From positions 226,341,501-226,405,500 of the forward strand of contig NC_134137.1 of the NCBI RefSeq assembly GCF_033958435.1: DNA of 64,000 nt. The letters are read 5' to 3'. Position numbers and translations under genes: made by a program. Source of the DNA: Carettochelys insculpta. Taxonomy: Eukaryota; Chordata; Testudines; Carettochelyidae. Below the pieces are notes generated by a model. The model was not told the DNA's origin. It did no database searches and saw only the letters and a list, made by a program, of their open reading frames with translations. This document shows positions 11,681 to 46,950 of the stretch, piece after piece (the stretch's first letter is position 1; every line of letters begins with the position of its first letter).

Positions 11681-12835
11681 CTTTTTTTAAATAAATAGCC
11701 GTTATAGCTTAAGCTTTTATCCAAGCCTATCATTTTAATTGTGGTGGAAAATGTAACATGGGGAAAATGTCGCTGATTGCTAGGTGTTACGCAAAAGCAG
11801 GGGAGAAGAGCTGTGTCACTTGAGGTTTGTGCAAGTCTGGAAACTTACCTTTGCGATGGGTGGAGCGGATCATTTGCATTTCATGGTCCCACTGCAATAG
11901 GCAGGGACACAAAGTGCCTAAGGCTCTTAGTGCCTGGTAGAGAAATTCACTGTCTTTGATTTACAGATGCTTTTACTTCTTAATTGTCCTTGTACTTTTC
12001 CCTTGTCTCTTGATCGCCATAGGCCTTTGCATGAAAACAACTTCTGTTACTTAGGCACTTGTCCAGTGCTGCTTATTACCCTCCACAACCTGAACTAAGC
12101 ATCAAAGATAAGGATTTCATGTAGCTGTCCTGTGTAATTCAGGGGAATAAGAGATGTCTGAAAATAGACTTATATTATTATTTTTATAAGCATTATTTAT
12201 AAAAATTATTATAAACACAATTAGTTTGTTCCATAAGGCATAAGCAGTTCTAAGTGGGTGGATATTTTGTAATAACTCTGGAAAATACATATGCTTTAAA
12301 AAAAATTCTGCTCATATGCCAAAATATTAACAGAATCTGCTCTTCAGAATAAATCCAGTCTTCAAAAATAATTTGCACTATATTTTGACATGTTCCCAAA
12401 CAACAAGTATGCAAGTGTCTTGAAAGTAACTCTTGCCAGCTCTGCTTCATTATCCCTTTCAATGAACATGAGAAACAAAACAGTTGGCACCTGAGAGAAT
12501 TTTGTATGCTGTCTGGAGTTGGTTTCTTGGCATGTGGGTCACTTGAGTTAGATTGGGGCTCAGACCTGGAAACTCGTTAGTGAATAGTGTGTAGCTTGCT
12601 GTTTGTCTAGTAACTTAAGAGAGCCCTTATGCAATTCCTGGCAGAAATCAGTGCACTGTAGGGATGTTATTGAGCTGACTAGTCTTTTTACCAGCGTGTT
12701 TATAAGAAAATAGTGTAACATTAAAGTTAAGAAGCTGTAAGACATGACGTTCTCTGCACAGGGCATATAGTATTCATGTACACTGCTCAAGTCGTTAAAT
12801 ATCAGCCATTTCTTAAAACGCTTCATTCTTCTCAG
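11681..12835. other. End of intron 1, nothing recognised
   Basis: AT-rich sequence up to the exon 2 acceptor. No open frame or repeat of note, apart from a word (cacaaagtgcctaaggct, about 11909) repeated at about 23426 in intron 11, probably from a shared old repeat. Confidence 0.5.
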
Positions 12836-36257
<23,422 letters not shown>

Positions 36258-36306
36258 AATTCTGCTCCAGAACCACATTCCGGGCACAGCCCAGCCCTCC
36301 ACCTCC

Positions 36307-36333
36307 TGTGTGTGTGCGTGCGTGCGTGCATGC
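36307..36333. repeat. (GT)n(GC-rich) microsatellite in the ATP1A1 3' UTR
   Basis: Alternating gtgtgtgtgcgtgcgtgcgtgc sequence lies within the transcript's 3' UTR, 50 bp after the stop codon. Confidence 0.8.
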
Positions 36334-36549
36334 TTTTGGCATTTGACTGCAAAGTTGTGCCCTGATAGGAATGAAACAGAAAAAGGAGTGAACCTGAAGA
36401 AACATGTGGACTGATGGAGACTGGGAGGAGGGGAGGGAATTCCTTTGACATATCAGTCTGTGGCCGTGAAAGACGGAGTAATTTTTATGTGCCTTTTTGT
36501 TTTTTAAAAGGAAAGAGAAACGATAAGATTTTATATCTGGATTTTTACA

Positions 36550-36555
36550 AATAAA
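36550..36555 (+). promoter_or_regulatory. ATP1A1: Polyadenylation signal AATAAA of ATP1A1
   Basis: Canonical AATAAA about 290 bp after the stop codon, followed within 30 bp by a GT-rich stretch. It is the first canonical hexamer after the stop. Confidence 0.8.
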
Positions 36556-36575
36556 GGTGGATTATAACAGGATGC

Positions 36576-38739
36576 TGTTTGCATTGTCCATATGCTGTCT
36601 CAAATAGTGCTTGTGTCACAGGAATGTATAGCTAAATGCTCTGAACCTGTGGTGGTGCCGTCCTTCGCTCCTGAGGCGTTCTGCTCCATTGTGATCCAAC
36701 TTCATTGGATCATTCTGTTGTGCCCCCTGTTGTCACCACGTTTTAGGCTCTGCTTTGTAACTTAAATTCCTGATAGTAACCTCTGTGGTTCCCAGAACTC
36801 TTTGGGAATCCTCTAGAGCAGGCGTCAACAAGCCTTCCGAGCCAGAGTACCAAAATTTGACCTTTTGACCTCTATGGATCATCTGAGTGCAGGTGATACT
36901 TTTTAAAGTCACTAATAGTCCTACTTAGAACAGCTTTATTAATAGGTAAATAGAGATGCAGAGGTTAATGGTTCAGGTGGTGGGTGGTAGCATTAGCTGG
37001 TATTTTGTTTATCAACGGGCAGCATGGCATTGAGCAATCTCCCTGCTGCACGGTGGAGGAGTGGGGCTGAGCTCCCGCCTTGTGTGTGGATGAAAATCTG
37101 CTTGTATGCCTGTCTAAACCAAAAAACCACCTTGCATCCTCCCTTTCTCTTCCCTGCTTGGTGCAGCCTTCATAGCTGCCTTTTTTTCCTCCATTAAGAC
37201 TGTGAATGAAGCCTTTTGTCTTGCTTTTCTCCTGACTCAAGCATAGTGACAGCAGAGATATCTCTCTGACAAGCCACTACCTCATCTTGTGCAAGAGACT
37301 GGGGAAGGACTAGAGAGATTTTCTAGAACCCTTCTTACTTCAATGGGAACCTTTTGGCAACTGTTTTTACTCAGCAGCTCATTCAGGCTGACTTTGGCAG
37401 TGAATTCCTCAGTAGTAGGATTCTGTTATATATCAAGGCTTGTGCATTAGCACTTGAGTGGAAGTTGGGATTCGTGGTATGTAGGGGAGATGCATTAAGA
37501 GAAATAGGGAAACCTGCAGTTCATGCACATGAACCTGCATTGCAGCCCTATCACGATGATGGCTAGCTCCTGGGTAACTGGGAGCCTCAAGGCTTAAAGC
37601 CCATATTTAACGAGAAAATTCGGAAGCTGAATCTCGAGTAGAGAGCACCAATACTTACCACTTTGTTCCAACTGAAGTAAGTTTGTTAATGGTAGCAATG
37701 GTTTCAAGTGATGGTATCATGGAAGGGATGCTTTGACGGGTGGTTTTGGTTGGGACGTGAGGGGATTTGTTGAGAGCAGGGTTTAGAGCTGGGGAAAGTT
37801 AAGCAAGTAGGACACGCGTTCCCCAGACGAGAGCAGGATCGATGACTTCTCAAGTTGGAATTCCCAGGCTCAGTCTGACTACTGCTTACCATTTTGATGC
37901 CAGCTCTAATTCAGCAGGAAAGCTGAGTGTACATGGCACCTTGCCCCATCAAACATATGTTTATGCTACAGATAGAGGAAGGTCTTAAACAGTCGCCTTT
38001 GCCCTGCTCATGGTAACAGTACACCGATGGCTGCAATACCACTATTTCAAGAAGCTTTATCTTAATTCCATGTGGTGTGGTCAGGATATTGTCACTGCAG
38101 TGGCAGTAGAAGGCCATGGGCCCCATGTCTCAAGGGCAAGCAATGGGGGGAGGAGAAGGGGGGGGGGAGGGCGGCCAAGGAGGCAGGGGTACCGTTTGGG
38201 CCATGGACAGAGGGTGAAGCTTGTGCTTGGGGAGGCAGTAGCTTCCCTGCCTAGCCCTACCTGCTTCCCACTTCCTTCTCTTGCCTATCTTGTGCATCCT
38301 GGGTCCCTGTTCCCTGTATGCTTGTCCCCTTCCAACCAGTTCTCCAAACCTAAGCAAATTATTTTTTGAAAAAACCCTCCCCTTTTCTACAATTTCTTAA
38401 CCAAATGGAGCATATTTTGTACCATGTAAGTACATGTGCAGAAGGTACCTAAATAAAAAGCAGTAAATTGGGGAATAAGAAATATTAAAAAAAAAAGCAA
38501 CCTGCTGACTAACCTGCTCCCATTGCTGATGTGCAGGCAGCTTGCTAACCTCCTGAAGCCCTTTTTTTCCCTAATGGGGAACAAGTAAGGGCAAGCATCA
38601 GTTAAAGATCATTGAGAAATCTGTTCTGTCTTCACACAATTAAAAAAAAGATGCCAGGCCTCACCCTCAGCTGGCATTTACTTCCTACCAGAGAAAAAAT
38701 GACTGGAATCAGGCTGCCAAGCAGTCCTGTGTCTTGCTC
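36576..38739. other. 3' flank of ATP1A1, no supported gene
   Basis: Starts just after the polyadenylation site. A possible hAT-like terminus (caggcgtcaacaagcc) lies at 36819 with no certain right end. A G-rich tract is at about 38145-38170. No exon recognised. Confidence 0.5.
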
Positions 38740-38822
38740 ACAGAAGCTCATGGCCGAACAAATGTGTTAGCCTTTAAGTTGCTACAGGACTGCTTGTTTG
38801 TGACGCAACCAGGGCTACCCCC
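38740..38822 (+). repeat. Sauropsid interspersed repeat, partial copy
   Basis: Shares ttaagttgctacaggactgc and the following ggctacccc with a fuller copy at 45502-45631. A third copy lies on the minus strand at 59529-59620. The family name is unknown to me. Confidence 0.5.
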
Positions 38823-41800
38823 TGCCACTTTGCCACACAAGACACTGGAGTCAGACTGCAAAAGTTGCCACCTCATTTTTATTTCTTCACACAACCAAGT
38901 GGAGGGCTTCCTGTTTGTTTCAGTGGCAGTAAACACCTCAGACAATGAATAAGAATTGCCAAGGGGCCGGGACCCTGTCAGTAAAATACAGGCTGGCTGC
39001 ACCTTTGATCAATAATAGGACCCATTTAGCTCACAACCATGAAGGCAAAATGTCCCCCTGATGCAGCTTAATGTACCAGACTGGCAGACCGAATATCCCC
39101 TGGAGGGAAGGAACCAAATCCCCAGCCCTGTTCTCTTAGGCAAATGTAATCTGTGCTCTGAAAAGTTAAGACCTATCCTGCCCATACTTCCTCCTTGCCA
39201 CCATGTCCCTCTGCTCCCCTCCACACCCCTCTCCACCATCTCCCCCTGCACCAACTCAGTGCCCTCCACAACCAAACACTCCCCTCACCCTGCCCATCAC
39301 AGAAGTTGAACAAGTAAAGCAACCTAATTGCCCCTGCCTAGGCCTCTGTGTACCGGGGGAATGCTATGAAGGGCCCTGCCCCTGAGCATTACTGCTTCTT
39401 TGCTGCTCTTTAAAGCTATGGAACCGCCCTTAAAACTAGCATGTACAGGTTAAACCAGGCTGCAGTCCACCTCTCCCACTGCCTTGCAGGCAGAGTAATA
39501 TGTCCTCCCAAACAGCATCACTGTAGTCTTACCCCACCCCAGGACTCCCCCTGAGCCTAACTGGTTTTCAGCCAGGTCCCTGTCCCTGCCTGGCACTGGG
39601 ACTCATTGAAGACAGCATCATCTTGGGCTTGCAGCAACGCAACTAGCACTGAGAACCACATGCATAAACAGAAAGTAGTCTGGAATCAGGAGGCTCAAGT
39701 CTCCCCACCAGTATCACATAAATATTGATTAGGGGCCTGAGACAGCCAGATCTCTACACTGGAGATTTGGGAAGGTGAGAGTCACCCCCTTTTACTCCAA
39801 AACGTCTGCGGGGCCCCTATTTTCAAGTGATGCTCTCCATGCGTGGCAAGTCTGATAGTCATGTCGCTGACCGTGGTATGCAGAAGGGTATTCAAAGGTC
39901 TAGTCACACAAGCAAAGCTAGCTAACGCTCAGGTCATAGCGATAAGCACTGGCACTAGCCAAATCCAAATGTACCTGATGCTAAAGCCACACCCAATTAA
40001 GAGTCAAACTGCTCCCACTCCCCTGCATACTGTCCCACTTGTCTTTTCCTTGTCAACTCCTACACACAGCTGCCTTTTCAACACCATGATCGAGCTAGTG
40101 GGAATTTTCCAACCAAATGATTTGTTTATCAAAAAATGCCAACTCCTTAAAACTTGTTGGGAGAATGCATGAGTCAGTTTTGACAAACTTTCTCAGGTCC
40201 AGGATGGAATTTCTAGTCAAACCCAGGAGAGAGAGAGAGAGAGAGACACCCCCCCCTTACTCATGGCTGGGAACCACCATCTCTGACTTCCTAGCTGACT
40301 GCCCCAAATCCCAGAACCAAGGGCTAAGGAATTTGGCCCATGCGTCCATTAACCGTACAAGACTGATCATGCGGCCTTCAGGCTTTTCAGCTTGCCCATG
40401 TCACATCCTGCATAAAGAACAAACGTAAAGGTGCATGCTGCAGGGTACATTACTCAGTTGGACCAGTGTTTTGGCAACCAACCTGTCCCACATACTGCCT
40501 TTTGGGCTTGGTTTCTTGGCTGCCCTTTTGCAAAAGATTATTTTGATGACAGAGGTTGCCCAATTGGTGTTTGTGTGCAAGTGATGCTTCCTTTGTACAG
40601 GCTGGAAACGTGTGAATTCCTAAGCTTTGGCCTAATCCATGAATCAAACCCATTGTCATCTTGGAAAAACAAGAGGCTTTATTGGCAATCTCTGTCTCGG
40701 AGGCAGTGTGGGACTGAATAGCATCCTGTGAGAAAAGCAGCTGCAGCTTTGGGCTTCGTTGACATGATGGGGAGGGAATGGCAACAAGGTTACATCTGTA
40801 GCAATTAATCAGGAAAGACGGGGAGCATCTGGCTGCCAATGCTACCAGAGTTGCTAAACCACAAGGTTTGTTTCTCCAGCACTCCCACTACTTTCCCGAT
40901 AACCCTGCAGACAAGGCTCTGGAAAAGACAGATGCGTTTTTGTTCGGTCCCCCTTTATGCAATTTATCCTTGCTGAAAAAGGGTTTTTTTGTTTCAAGCG
41001 GCGGGCCTGGGAACAGGCCAGCACGTGCCAGGAATTTACTGTTCCCAAAAGGGGGGTTACTTTTTAAACTAAGAGCTTTATTAGAAAATATTTTGAAATG
41101 CTTCATCGCGAAGCCCTCTTTGTCATTCCAAAACCATGAAACCTGGTTAAAACCACCCTAGTCCTTCTGCCTGCCGGGAGAAAAGGTGAACCACCAACTC
41201 TCTGCCTAGCAGGCCTTCAGTTTGCAACACCTGCACAGCTTGGCCCAGACAGAACAGCCATCCCGAGCATTGCACAGTGATTGGTCTCCCCGATGGGTTG
41301 CAACCCCCAAACAATGGGTCTTCAGTTCAGAATTAACTGGACCAGTGGAGCTGATGATAGCTTCTCTTCATGGGAAGGGGAAGGCACAAGGGTTGATGGC
41401 CCACCAGCCATCCTAACCCCACCCTGCTATATCGGTCTTCAAGTGATGGGCCCTATTGTATTCCACTGAGAGCTGTGCACATGCCCCATGTGCCCAAAGC
41501 TGGAGAATTTGAACGTAGTCGTGCCCATTGTCCACACAAGACCTAACTTTGGCCTTGCTACACCTACCGCAATCCTCCTTGGTACTATATGGGGGCCTGC
41601 ATTTGGAAGAGCAAGAGATGTTGCAGATCAGGCATGGGGTGTATTAGCAGAGCTGGGACAGGACTGGAACAGCAGAGAAGTTGCAAGTCAGGAACTGATA
41701 GATTGTACATGTGGGATGCTTGGCCAGTGCCTCCTTGCCCTGTAGCTGGCTTGATCCAGTACTTAGAATGTTTTACTTTCAGGAGCGCCATAGTCACACA

Positions 41801-42287
41801 AATTAACACGAAGAAAGGTACTAATCAGGCCCAGAGATCTGTGGCTAACACATAATTCCTCAAGGAATAAAGCATTTTTCCCTGGCAAAATGACGCTATG
41901 TAGAACTGCTTTTCTTTTGCACCTCATTACTCCCCCTGTTGCTTTTAAAAAAAAAAAACCAAAAGGCCCTCTAAACTGCAAGGCTTCAAAACAGCTGGTT
42001 AGCTAGCTTAGGAAGAGGCATACTGTCCATCAGCTGGAAATGTGCAAACAAACACACATGCAGCAAATTGACTGGCTGAGTGACGGCATGGTTGTGACCT
42101 GCTTGGTACACACACATTGGGATGTTTGTGCTGCAGTATTACAGCCCTGTGCATGTATGAGCCCATCTACACTAAAACCACAACTGTATTTTGTAACTAG
42201 AGCATCATGACACACAAGCCAGAAAACACAGCTGAGTTGTGTCTATACTGAACATTTCTCCCCCATGCCTCCAAACAATAGAATCAG
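38823..42287. other. Intergenic, no gene recognised
   Basis: Repeat-poor by eye. It contains a pyrimidine-rich stretch at about 39188-39300, a (GA)n tract at about 40229-40246 and an A tract at about 41948-41959. Open frames of up to 129 codons show no family motif. Confidence 0.5.
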
Positions 42288-42295
42288 GTGTCAAC

Positions 42296-42480
42296 CAGGG
42301 GTGCCTCTAAGTTCTTCCATCCATGGAGGAATGAATTTTGTTGTGTGCACTGAATCATGTGTGGGTGTGCACCACCAATAGACACAATGCTGCCACCTGT
42401 AAGCACTCTGCTAACCAGCTGGGTGGCACCTGCATCGCTCCTTGGCAGCCGCCCAAGCACTCAGCTTACAGGGAACACTG
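42296..42480. mobile_element. hAT MITE with 8-bp target duplication
   Basis: A 185-bp element beginning caggggtgcctctaagttct and ending acagggaacactg, the CAGTGTTCCCTCTAA-type family common in reptiles. The flanking 8 bp are gtgtcaac and gtatcaac, one mismatch apart. Confidence 0.8.
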
Positions 42481-42488
42481 GTATCAAC

Positions 42489-43394
42489 CAAGTGTGAACA
42501 TCCAACCATACCACACCACAGCAGCAAGTGTCAATGCATTCAGACAGCTCTGGGCAGTACCTCTGTCGGGCCTTAGCAGGAGGCAGAGTAGCCCAGACTG
42601 GCACAATCAGTCCATGGAGCAATGGTCTTTTTCTACTGCTGACACTACACCTAGGGCCTGGTATACACATGAGAGTTAAGTAGACCTAGTGAGGTCGCTC
42701 AGGGCTGTGAAACATAGGCCGACCTAAGCTTACTCCTCTGTGGATGCAACATGGTCAATGGAAGAATTCATCCATTGGCCATACTACTGCCTCTTGGGGG
42801 GGGGGGGGGGGGGCCTTCTCTGGCTGTAGCAAGTGGCTGTGCTGAGAGGCACACCTGATGTGTTCTGGCAATGCCACTGTAACTGCCAGGAGAGACATAC
42901 CCCCCCCGCCCCCCCCCAAGACGCTCAGTTACAGTGACAGTGGGAGTAGGCGGTGGTTTTGCTCTGTCTAGTGTCTTCATATTTGGCCTGTGCAGCAAGC
43001 CCTGGGGCTGGACTATATGGGGGCAGGGACAGAGTGGGGGTTGGGGGCATAGCCCCATCACTTTTTACTGGTGATAAATGTAAGCAATAGAGGAGGAAGC
43101 AGGGGCTTGGCATCAAGGGGTGGCATGGGGGAGCTGGCGTTTCAAGAGGAAAGTACAGGGCCTGTGGGTGGCACAGGGGCAGGGCCTAATTTTAGGGAGC
43201 TTCTGCCAAGCTTGCTTCTGAGCCCAGTCCTAAGTCATTCATATTTGTCCAGCACAGTCAGACCTTTATACCATATAAACACTGCATCATCCCCAGACAC
43301 ACACATTCATGCGTGGTCTGTATTGTGATGGCGGCTAACCCCCACCTCCCAGTGCCCCTACAATCTGGCCTCACAACCCTGACTGTTGTAGGAT
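42489..43394. other. Intergenic with G/C homopolymers and a possible MITE fragment
   Basis: The part at about 42655-42760 (gtatacacatgagagttaag, aggccgacctaagc) resembles decayed Harbinger-type MITEs with gtcgacctaag words. A G18 run at 42796-42813 and a C-rich run at 42901-42917 are complementary in orientation. No gene. Confidence 0.4.
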
Positions 43395-43600
43395 AGGGCT
43401 GGGCAAAATACAGCCTGCAGGCCCACCAAGCCACCAGATCCAGCCTGCAGGAACCTGAACTATCGCCCCCTCTGCTCTGCGCTCAGAACAGCTGGCTGCG
43501 CGGCTCTGTGAGTGCTGGGAGTCTGAGGGAACCAGAGAGGCCAATAGGAGCCGTGAAAGCACAGCCCACCTGCACAAGCACACAGATGCAGAAGACAAGG
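43395..43600. repeat. hAT-like repeat start (approximate)
   Basis: agggctgggcaaaatacagc with gcctgcaggccc resembles hAT MITE ends carrying agggctgggcaaa. The right terminus was not found. Confidence 0.35.
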
Positions 43601-43828
43601 CTTGCAGTGGAAAGCACTTGAGCCAGGACTAAGCCCTTGTCTAAAGGCTTTACGCTTAAAGTCTGCTACATGTAGAAAGTGCAGCCAAGGGCCAAACAGC
43701 CCAGTACCTGTACTGTCATCTTTGCATGGATCCTCTCTATTTTTGTTCGCCCCTTGTGGAAAGCACCACAACATGATTTTCCTTCAGGACACAGGCACAA
43801 CTAGCTGTCAGATGCTTGTTTAACCACC

Positions 43829-43975
43829 AATGGGCAGCCTCAAACCTGGACTCTCTGGAGCATAGCACATGAGCTGCTACAGGTTGAGCTGGAAAATCAG
43901 CTGGCTCTCAACTAAGGCTGTAGAGGAGATTCATCCTTTCTCTGTGTGAGTGGTCTAGGTGCCGCCACGAGAGTG
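43829..43975 (-). mobile_element. tRNA-derived SINE, minus strand
   Basis: Read on the minus strand it has gagagccagctg, an A-box-like cagctcaacctgtagcagc and a B-box-like ccaggtttgaggc. The same arrangement and wording occur at 48480-48630, so the two are copies of one PolIII SINE family. Confidence 0.6.
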
Positions 43976-44199
43976 AGCCACACCCAATCAGCACGTGAGT
44001 TGCTCTTGCGCACACCCTGACACCTTTTAGCGAGCCAGCTGCGGCCTCAAGCAGCTGCAGGGTTCCTGCATTTTTTTTCACTCTTACCTCTTCCCCTATA
44101 ACGCTTCGTTAAAATTAGTATCATTTGTGTTAGGGGCTCCCACTGGCTTCCAGGCCTGCTCTGGTGGCTCACCCCATGGACCACTAAGTTGAGAGCAGC

Positions 44200-45055
44200 C
44201 CTGGGCTCTGCTCTTGCCATGAATGGTCTTGTCCTGCTGCTCCTGAGGGGATGTTATCACCTTAGTGCCAGGGGTGTCATGTGAGCCCAATGCCCAATCA
44301 TCATCTAGGCTTGCCGATGGCGGCGGTGGGGGCCAAAGGGAGCAGTTGTCCCAGGCCCCACATGTCAAAGGAGCCCGGGGATCCAACCGCCACCTTTACT
44401 TTGCCAGGCTGGAGCTCCAGGCCCGTTTGAAGTGCTGTGGCAGCGCAGCGCTACATGGTCCTGCGTGGGGGCCCAGCACCACAGTCCAGGCAACAGTAAG
44501 GGCTGACTGCCATACATCCCCGCCCCATCTGCACAAAGCCAGGCCTCCGTCCCACCTTGCCCCCAGGGCCTGAGGTGGCTGTCTGCCCTGCTGTCATCAG
44601 CCAAGTCTGTGCATGGGGGCTCGTGTGAGTGGCCAGTATGTCAGAGAACAGTCACTGGAGGGCAATAGGGGAAGTGAGTGACAGGAGGAGCGTTAGCCAG
44701 AACTGAAAGCAGCTCCTGCCCACTGGTGAAAGGGGGATTGGGGGAGGTGGCACAGCTCATTTAGGGCATGTTACCTCAGCCTGGGGCAGTTCAGCCCTTA
44801 GCAAAGCTTTCCGTGGCAAGTGAGTTTCATGGGGCAGAAGGTTGCCATGCTGTACAGAAAAGACTCATAAACTGCACCGATGGGCAGCAGAGCAGAATGT
44901 TCCCTGGCTGGTAGACAGCACAGGGGTTTGCTTTTTTTTAACAATGCTCCCTGGACTGTGTTTGCTGCCCTGTACACTGCTTGACCGATGTGACTTGCTG
45001 TGAACTTCATTCAGCATGTGAAAAGTTGTAAACTCAGTTTGTGTCCCTTTAATAA
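44200..45055 (+). repeat. Unclassified long repeat, copy A
   Basis: Shares long blocks in the same order with 46190-46735: ttgctgctcct or its variant, gtgacaggaggngc, ctcctgcccactggtgaaag, ggggcagttcagcccttt, ctgtacagaaaagactcata, gctgccctgtaca and gtttgtgtccct. No coding potential was recognised. Divergence suggests an old repeat family or an old local duplication. Confidence 0.65.
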
Positions 45056-45111
45056 GTGAGCCCTCCCCCGGGGGTGCTTCCGCCCGGAAGGGTTCATAAA
45101 AGCCGCATGAA

Positions 45112-45430
45112 CTCCACTAGGCCACATGAAAAGCATGAGTGAAGTCAGTATAAATTACAGTTTCACACAGATTATGCCTTGTTGACACTGCATTATGTAT
45201 CCACTGATGGGTAAATACCACGTTTATATTCCGATACCTTTGTTTTAGAGGTCTATGGTGAAAATGCAAGAGTGAGCAATTTTTCAGTAACAGCGTGCTG
45301 TGACACCTGTGTAGTTTTACATCCGATTTTGTAAGCAAGTCATTTTTAAGTGAGGTGACTCTTGGGAGTACACAAGACAAACCAGGCCCCTGAATGGGGC
45401 ACAGTAGTCTGACAAGATTGAGAGCCACTG
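45112..45430 (-). mobile_element. hAT MITE, minus strand, truncated
   Basis: The right-hand border gattgagagccactg is the inverted CAGTGG terminus, and the interior matches the reverse complement of the element at 2218-2622 (for example a block corresponding to gtgtcacaacacagtattgc). The far end is missing or unrecognisable. Confidence 0.65.
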
Positions 45431-45501
45431 GCCTAACACTTTCTACCCCGTCCCTCTACTCCTTGCTTTTTTGTTCCCTGCTTTCTTGGTTCTGCTCCAT
45501 A

Positions 45502-45631
45502 AGCTGAAGAAGTGGGTCCTACCCACGAAAGCTCATCACCTCATAAATAAAAAGCTTAGGCTTTAAGGTGCTACAGGACTGCTTGCTATGGTGTGTGAAA
45601 ATACAGAGTAACCCGGCTACCCTTCTGAGAC
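45502..45631 (+). repeat. Sauropsid interspersed repeat, fuller copy
   Basis: Contains agtgggtcctacccacgaaa (a short inverted repeat), aggtgctacaggactgcttg and acccggctacccttctgaga. The wording recurs at 59529-59620 in reverse and at 38740. I know this as a widespread reptile repeat but cannot name the family. Confidence 0.6.
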
Positions 45632-45895
45632 TACTCTCCAGCAGTCATTGGCACCGGATTCTCCGCTACTGCAGCAAACTTTTCTCAAGTCTTCTTGCAA
45701 CCTGCTCCCGCCAGAACCCCAGTCTGACCCCTTCTCCCTGGGCTGAACTCTTCCCTTTCCTTGCCCACTTTGTAACTGCTGTTTTCAAACCAGTTAGTGA
45801 GGTCAAGACACAGGTAACTGGGTATGTAATGGCCTGTCACATATTGGAGGTCAGATGACATGAGCTAAGGAGCCTTTCTGGCCTCTAAACCTTTA

Positions 45896-46094
45896 GGGTT
45901 ACCATAGCTGAACTTTCAAAAAAGAGGACACCCCTGAAAGGGAGTGTATGTGTATCAGTATCTATCAACCCATGCTGTATTAATGTACTATCTATACTGT
46001 ACCACATTAATACATGGTGAGTTGGTAGATACTGACACAGACACGCTCCCTCTCAGGGATGTCCTCTTTTTTGAAAGGTCAAATATGGTAACTC
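45896..46094. mobile_element. Mariner-like palindromic MITE, 199 bp
   Basis: The ends gggttaccata and tatggtaactc are inverted. Both arms carry tttcaaaaaagaggaca or its complement, and the inner arms (agtatctatcaaccca / gagttggtagatact) also pair. It is flanked by TA on each side (45894-45895, 46095-46096), the Tc1/mariner target. It has no coding capacity. Confidence 0.8.
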
Positions 46095-46189
46095 TAGTAA
46101 CTATGGATCTATGACTCTGCCACCAGTCTGCCTCTTGAGGAACCTTGACAGCACAATCAAAGTTGATTCACCCCTTGCAACACGTGAGT

Positions 46190-46735
46190 ACAGCCTGGGG
46201 CTTTGTTCTGGCGGTAAACTGCCTCGCCTTGCTGCTCCTCAGGGGGCACGATCACCTTGGAGCCACGTGAGCCTGAGACTGCACGTGGGGGCTCAGGTGA
46301 TTGGATAGGAAGTCGGCGAAAAGTCTCTGCAGTGGGCAATAGGGAAGCAAGTGACAGGAGGCGCATTAGAATGGAAAGCAGCCAACTGTGCTGTTCTGGA
46401 CTTTCCTGACTAAACTCCTGCCCACTGGTGAAAGGGGCGGGTGGCACAGAGCACTCCAGGCATTTTGCTCCAGCTTGGGGCAGTTCAGCCCTTTTCAGAT
46501 TCCCTCTTGGCAAATGATTTTTTTTTATGGTGAAGAACATTGCCACACTGTACAGAAAAGACTCATAAACTGCACTCATGGGCAGCTGACCAGAATATTC
46601 TCTGCCTGGTATGCGGGACGTGCTTTGCTTTTTTAACAGTTCTCCCTGCTACATAACTGCTGCCCTGTACATGGGCTGATGTGAATTGCTGTGAACTGCA
46701 CAAAAGCAGCTGAGTTTGTGTCCCTCTACAATTCT
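46190..46735 (+). repeat. Unclassified long repeat, copy B
   Basis: Direct-orientation relative of 44200-45055. It lacks the material that in copy A is followed by other insertions. A further pair of related tails (about 45785-45893 and 46855-46950, sharing aactgggt, aatggcctgt and ttctggcct) suggests the homology goes on beyond both blocks. Confidence 0.65.
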
Positions 46736-46950
46736 CCCCCCACAAGCCCAATCTTGCCCCATGACCCTTTCTTGAGCCTTCCAGCTGCCCCTGCTCGCCC
46801 CAAAGACCCCCCAGTCTGTCCCATCTTGGACTTGTTCAGTCAAACAAGTTACTGAGGTCAAAACAGACTTAACTGGGTGGAATGCAATGGCCTGTGACAT
46901 GAAGGAGGCCAAACTAGATAAGCTCATGGCCCCTTCTGGCCTTAAATTAA

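Larger units (their letters stand above)
36258..36575 (+). other. ATP1A1: ATP1A1 3' UTR
   Basis: The region after the stop codon contains a GT/GC-alternating stretch (36307-36333), a T-rich tail and a polyadenylation signal. It is about 315 bp, assuming cleavage 15-25 bp after AATAAA. The exact cleavage site is inferred; a GT-rich element (tgctgtttgcattgtc) follows. Confidence 0.75.

Noticed and set aside
36819..37260. Complete hAT element after the ATP1A1 polyadenylation site
   Set aside because: A left terminus is plausible, but no right terminus or 8-bp duplication was found.
40229..40246. CRISPR-like or other short regular repeat array
   Set aside because: It is a plain (GA)n microsatellite; no spacer-repeat structure exists anywhere in this eukaryotic window.
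42655..42790. Complete Harbinger (Chompy-like) MITE
   Set aside because: Only scattered words match; no paired termini or duplication could be found, so listed only as a possible fragment.
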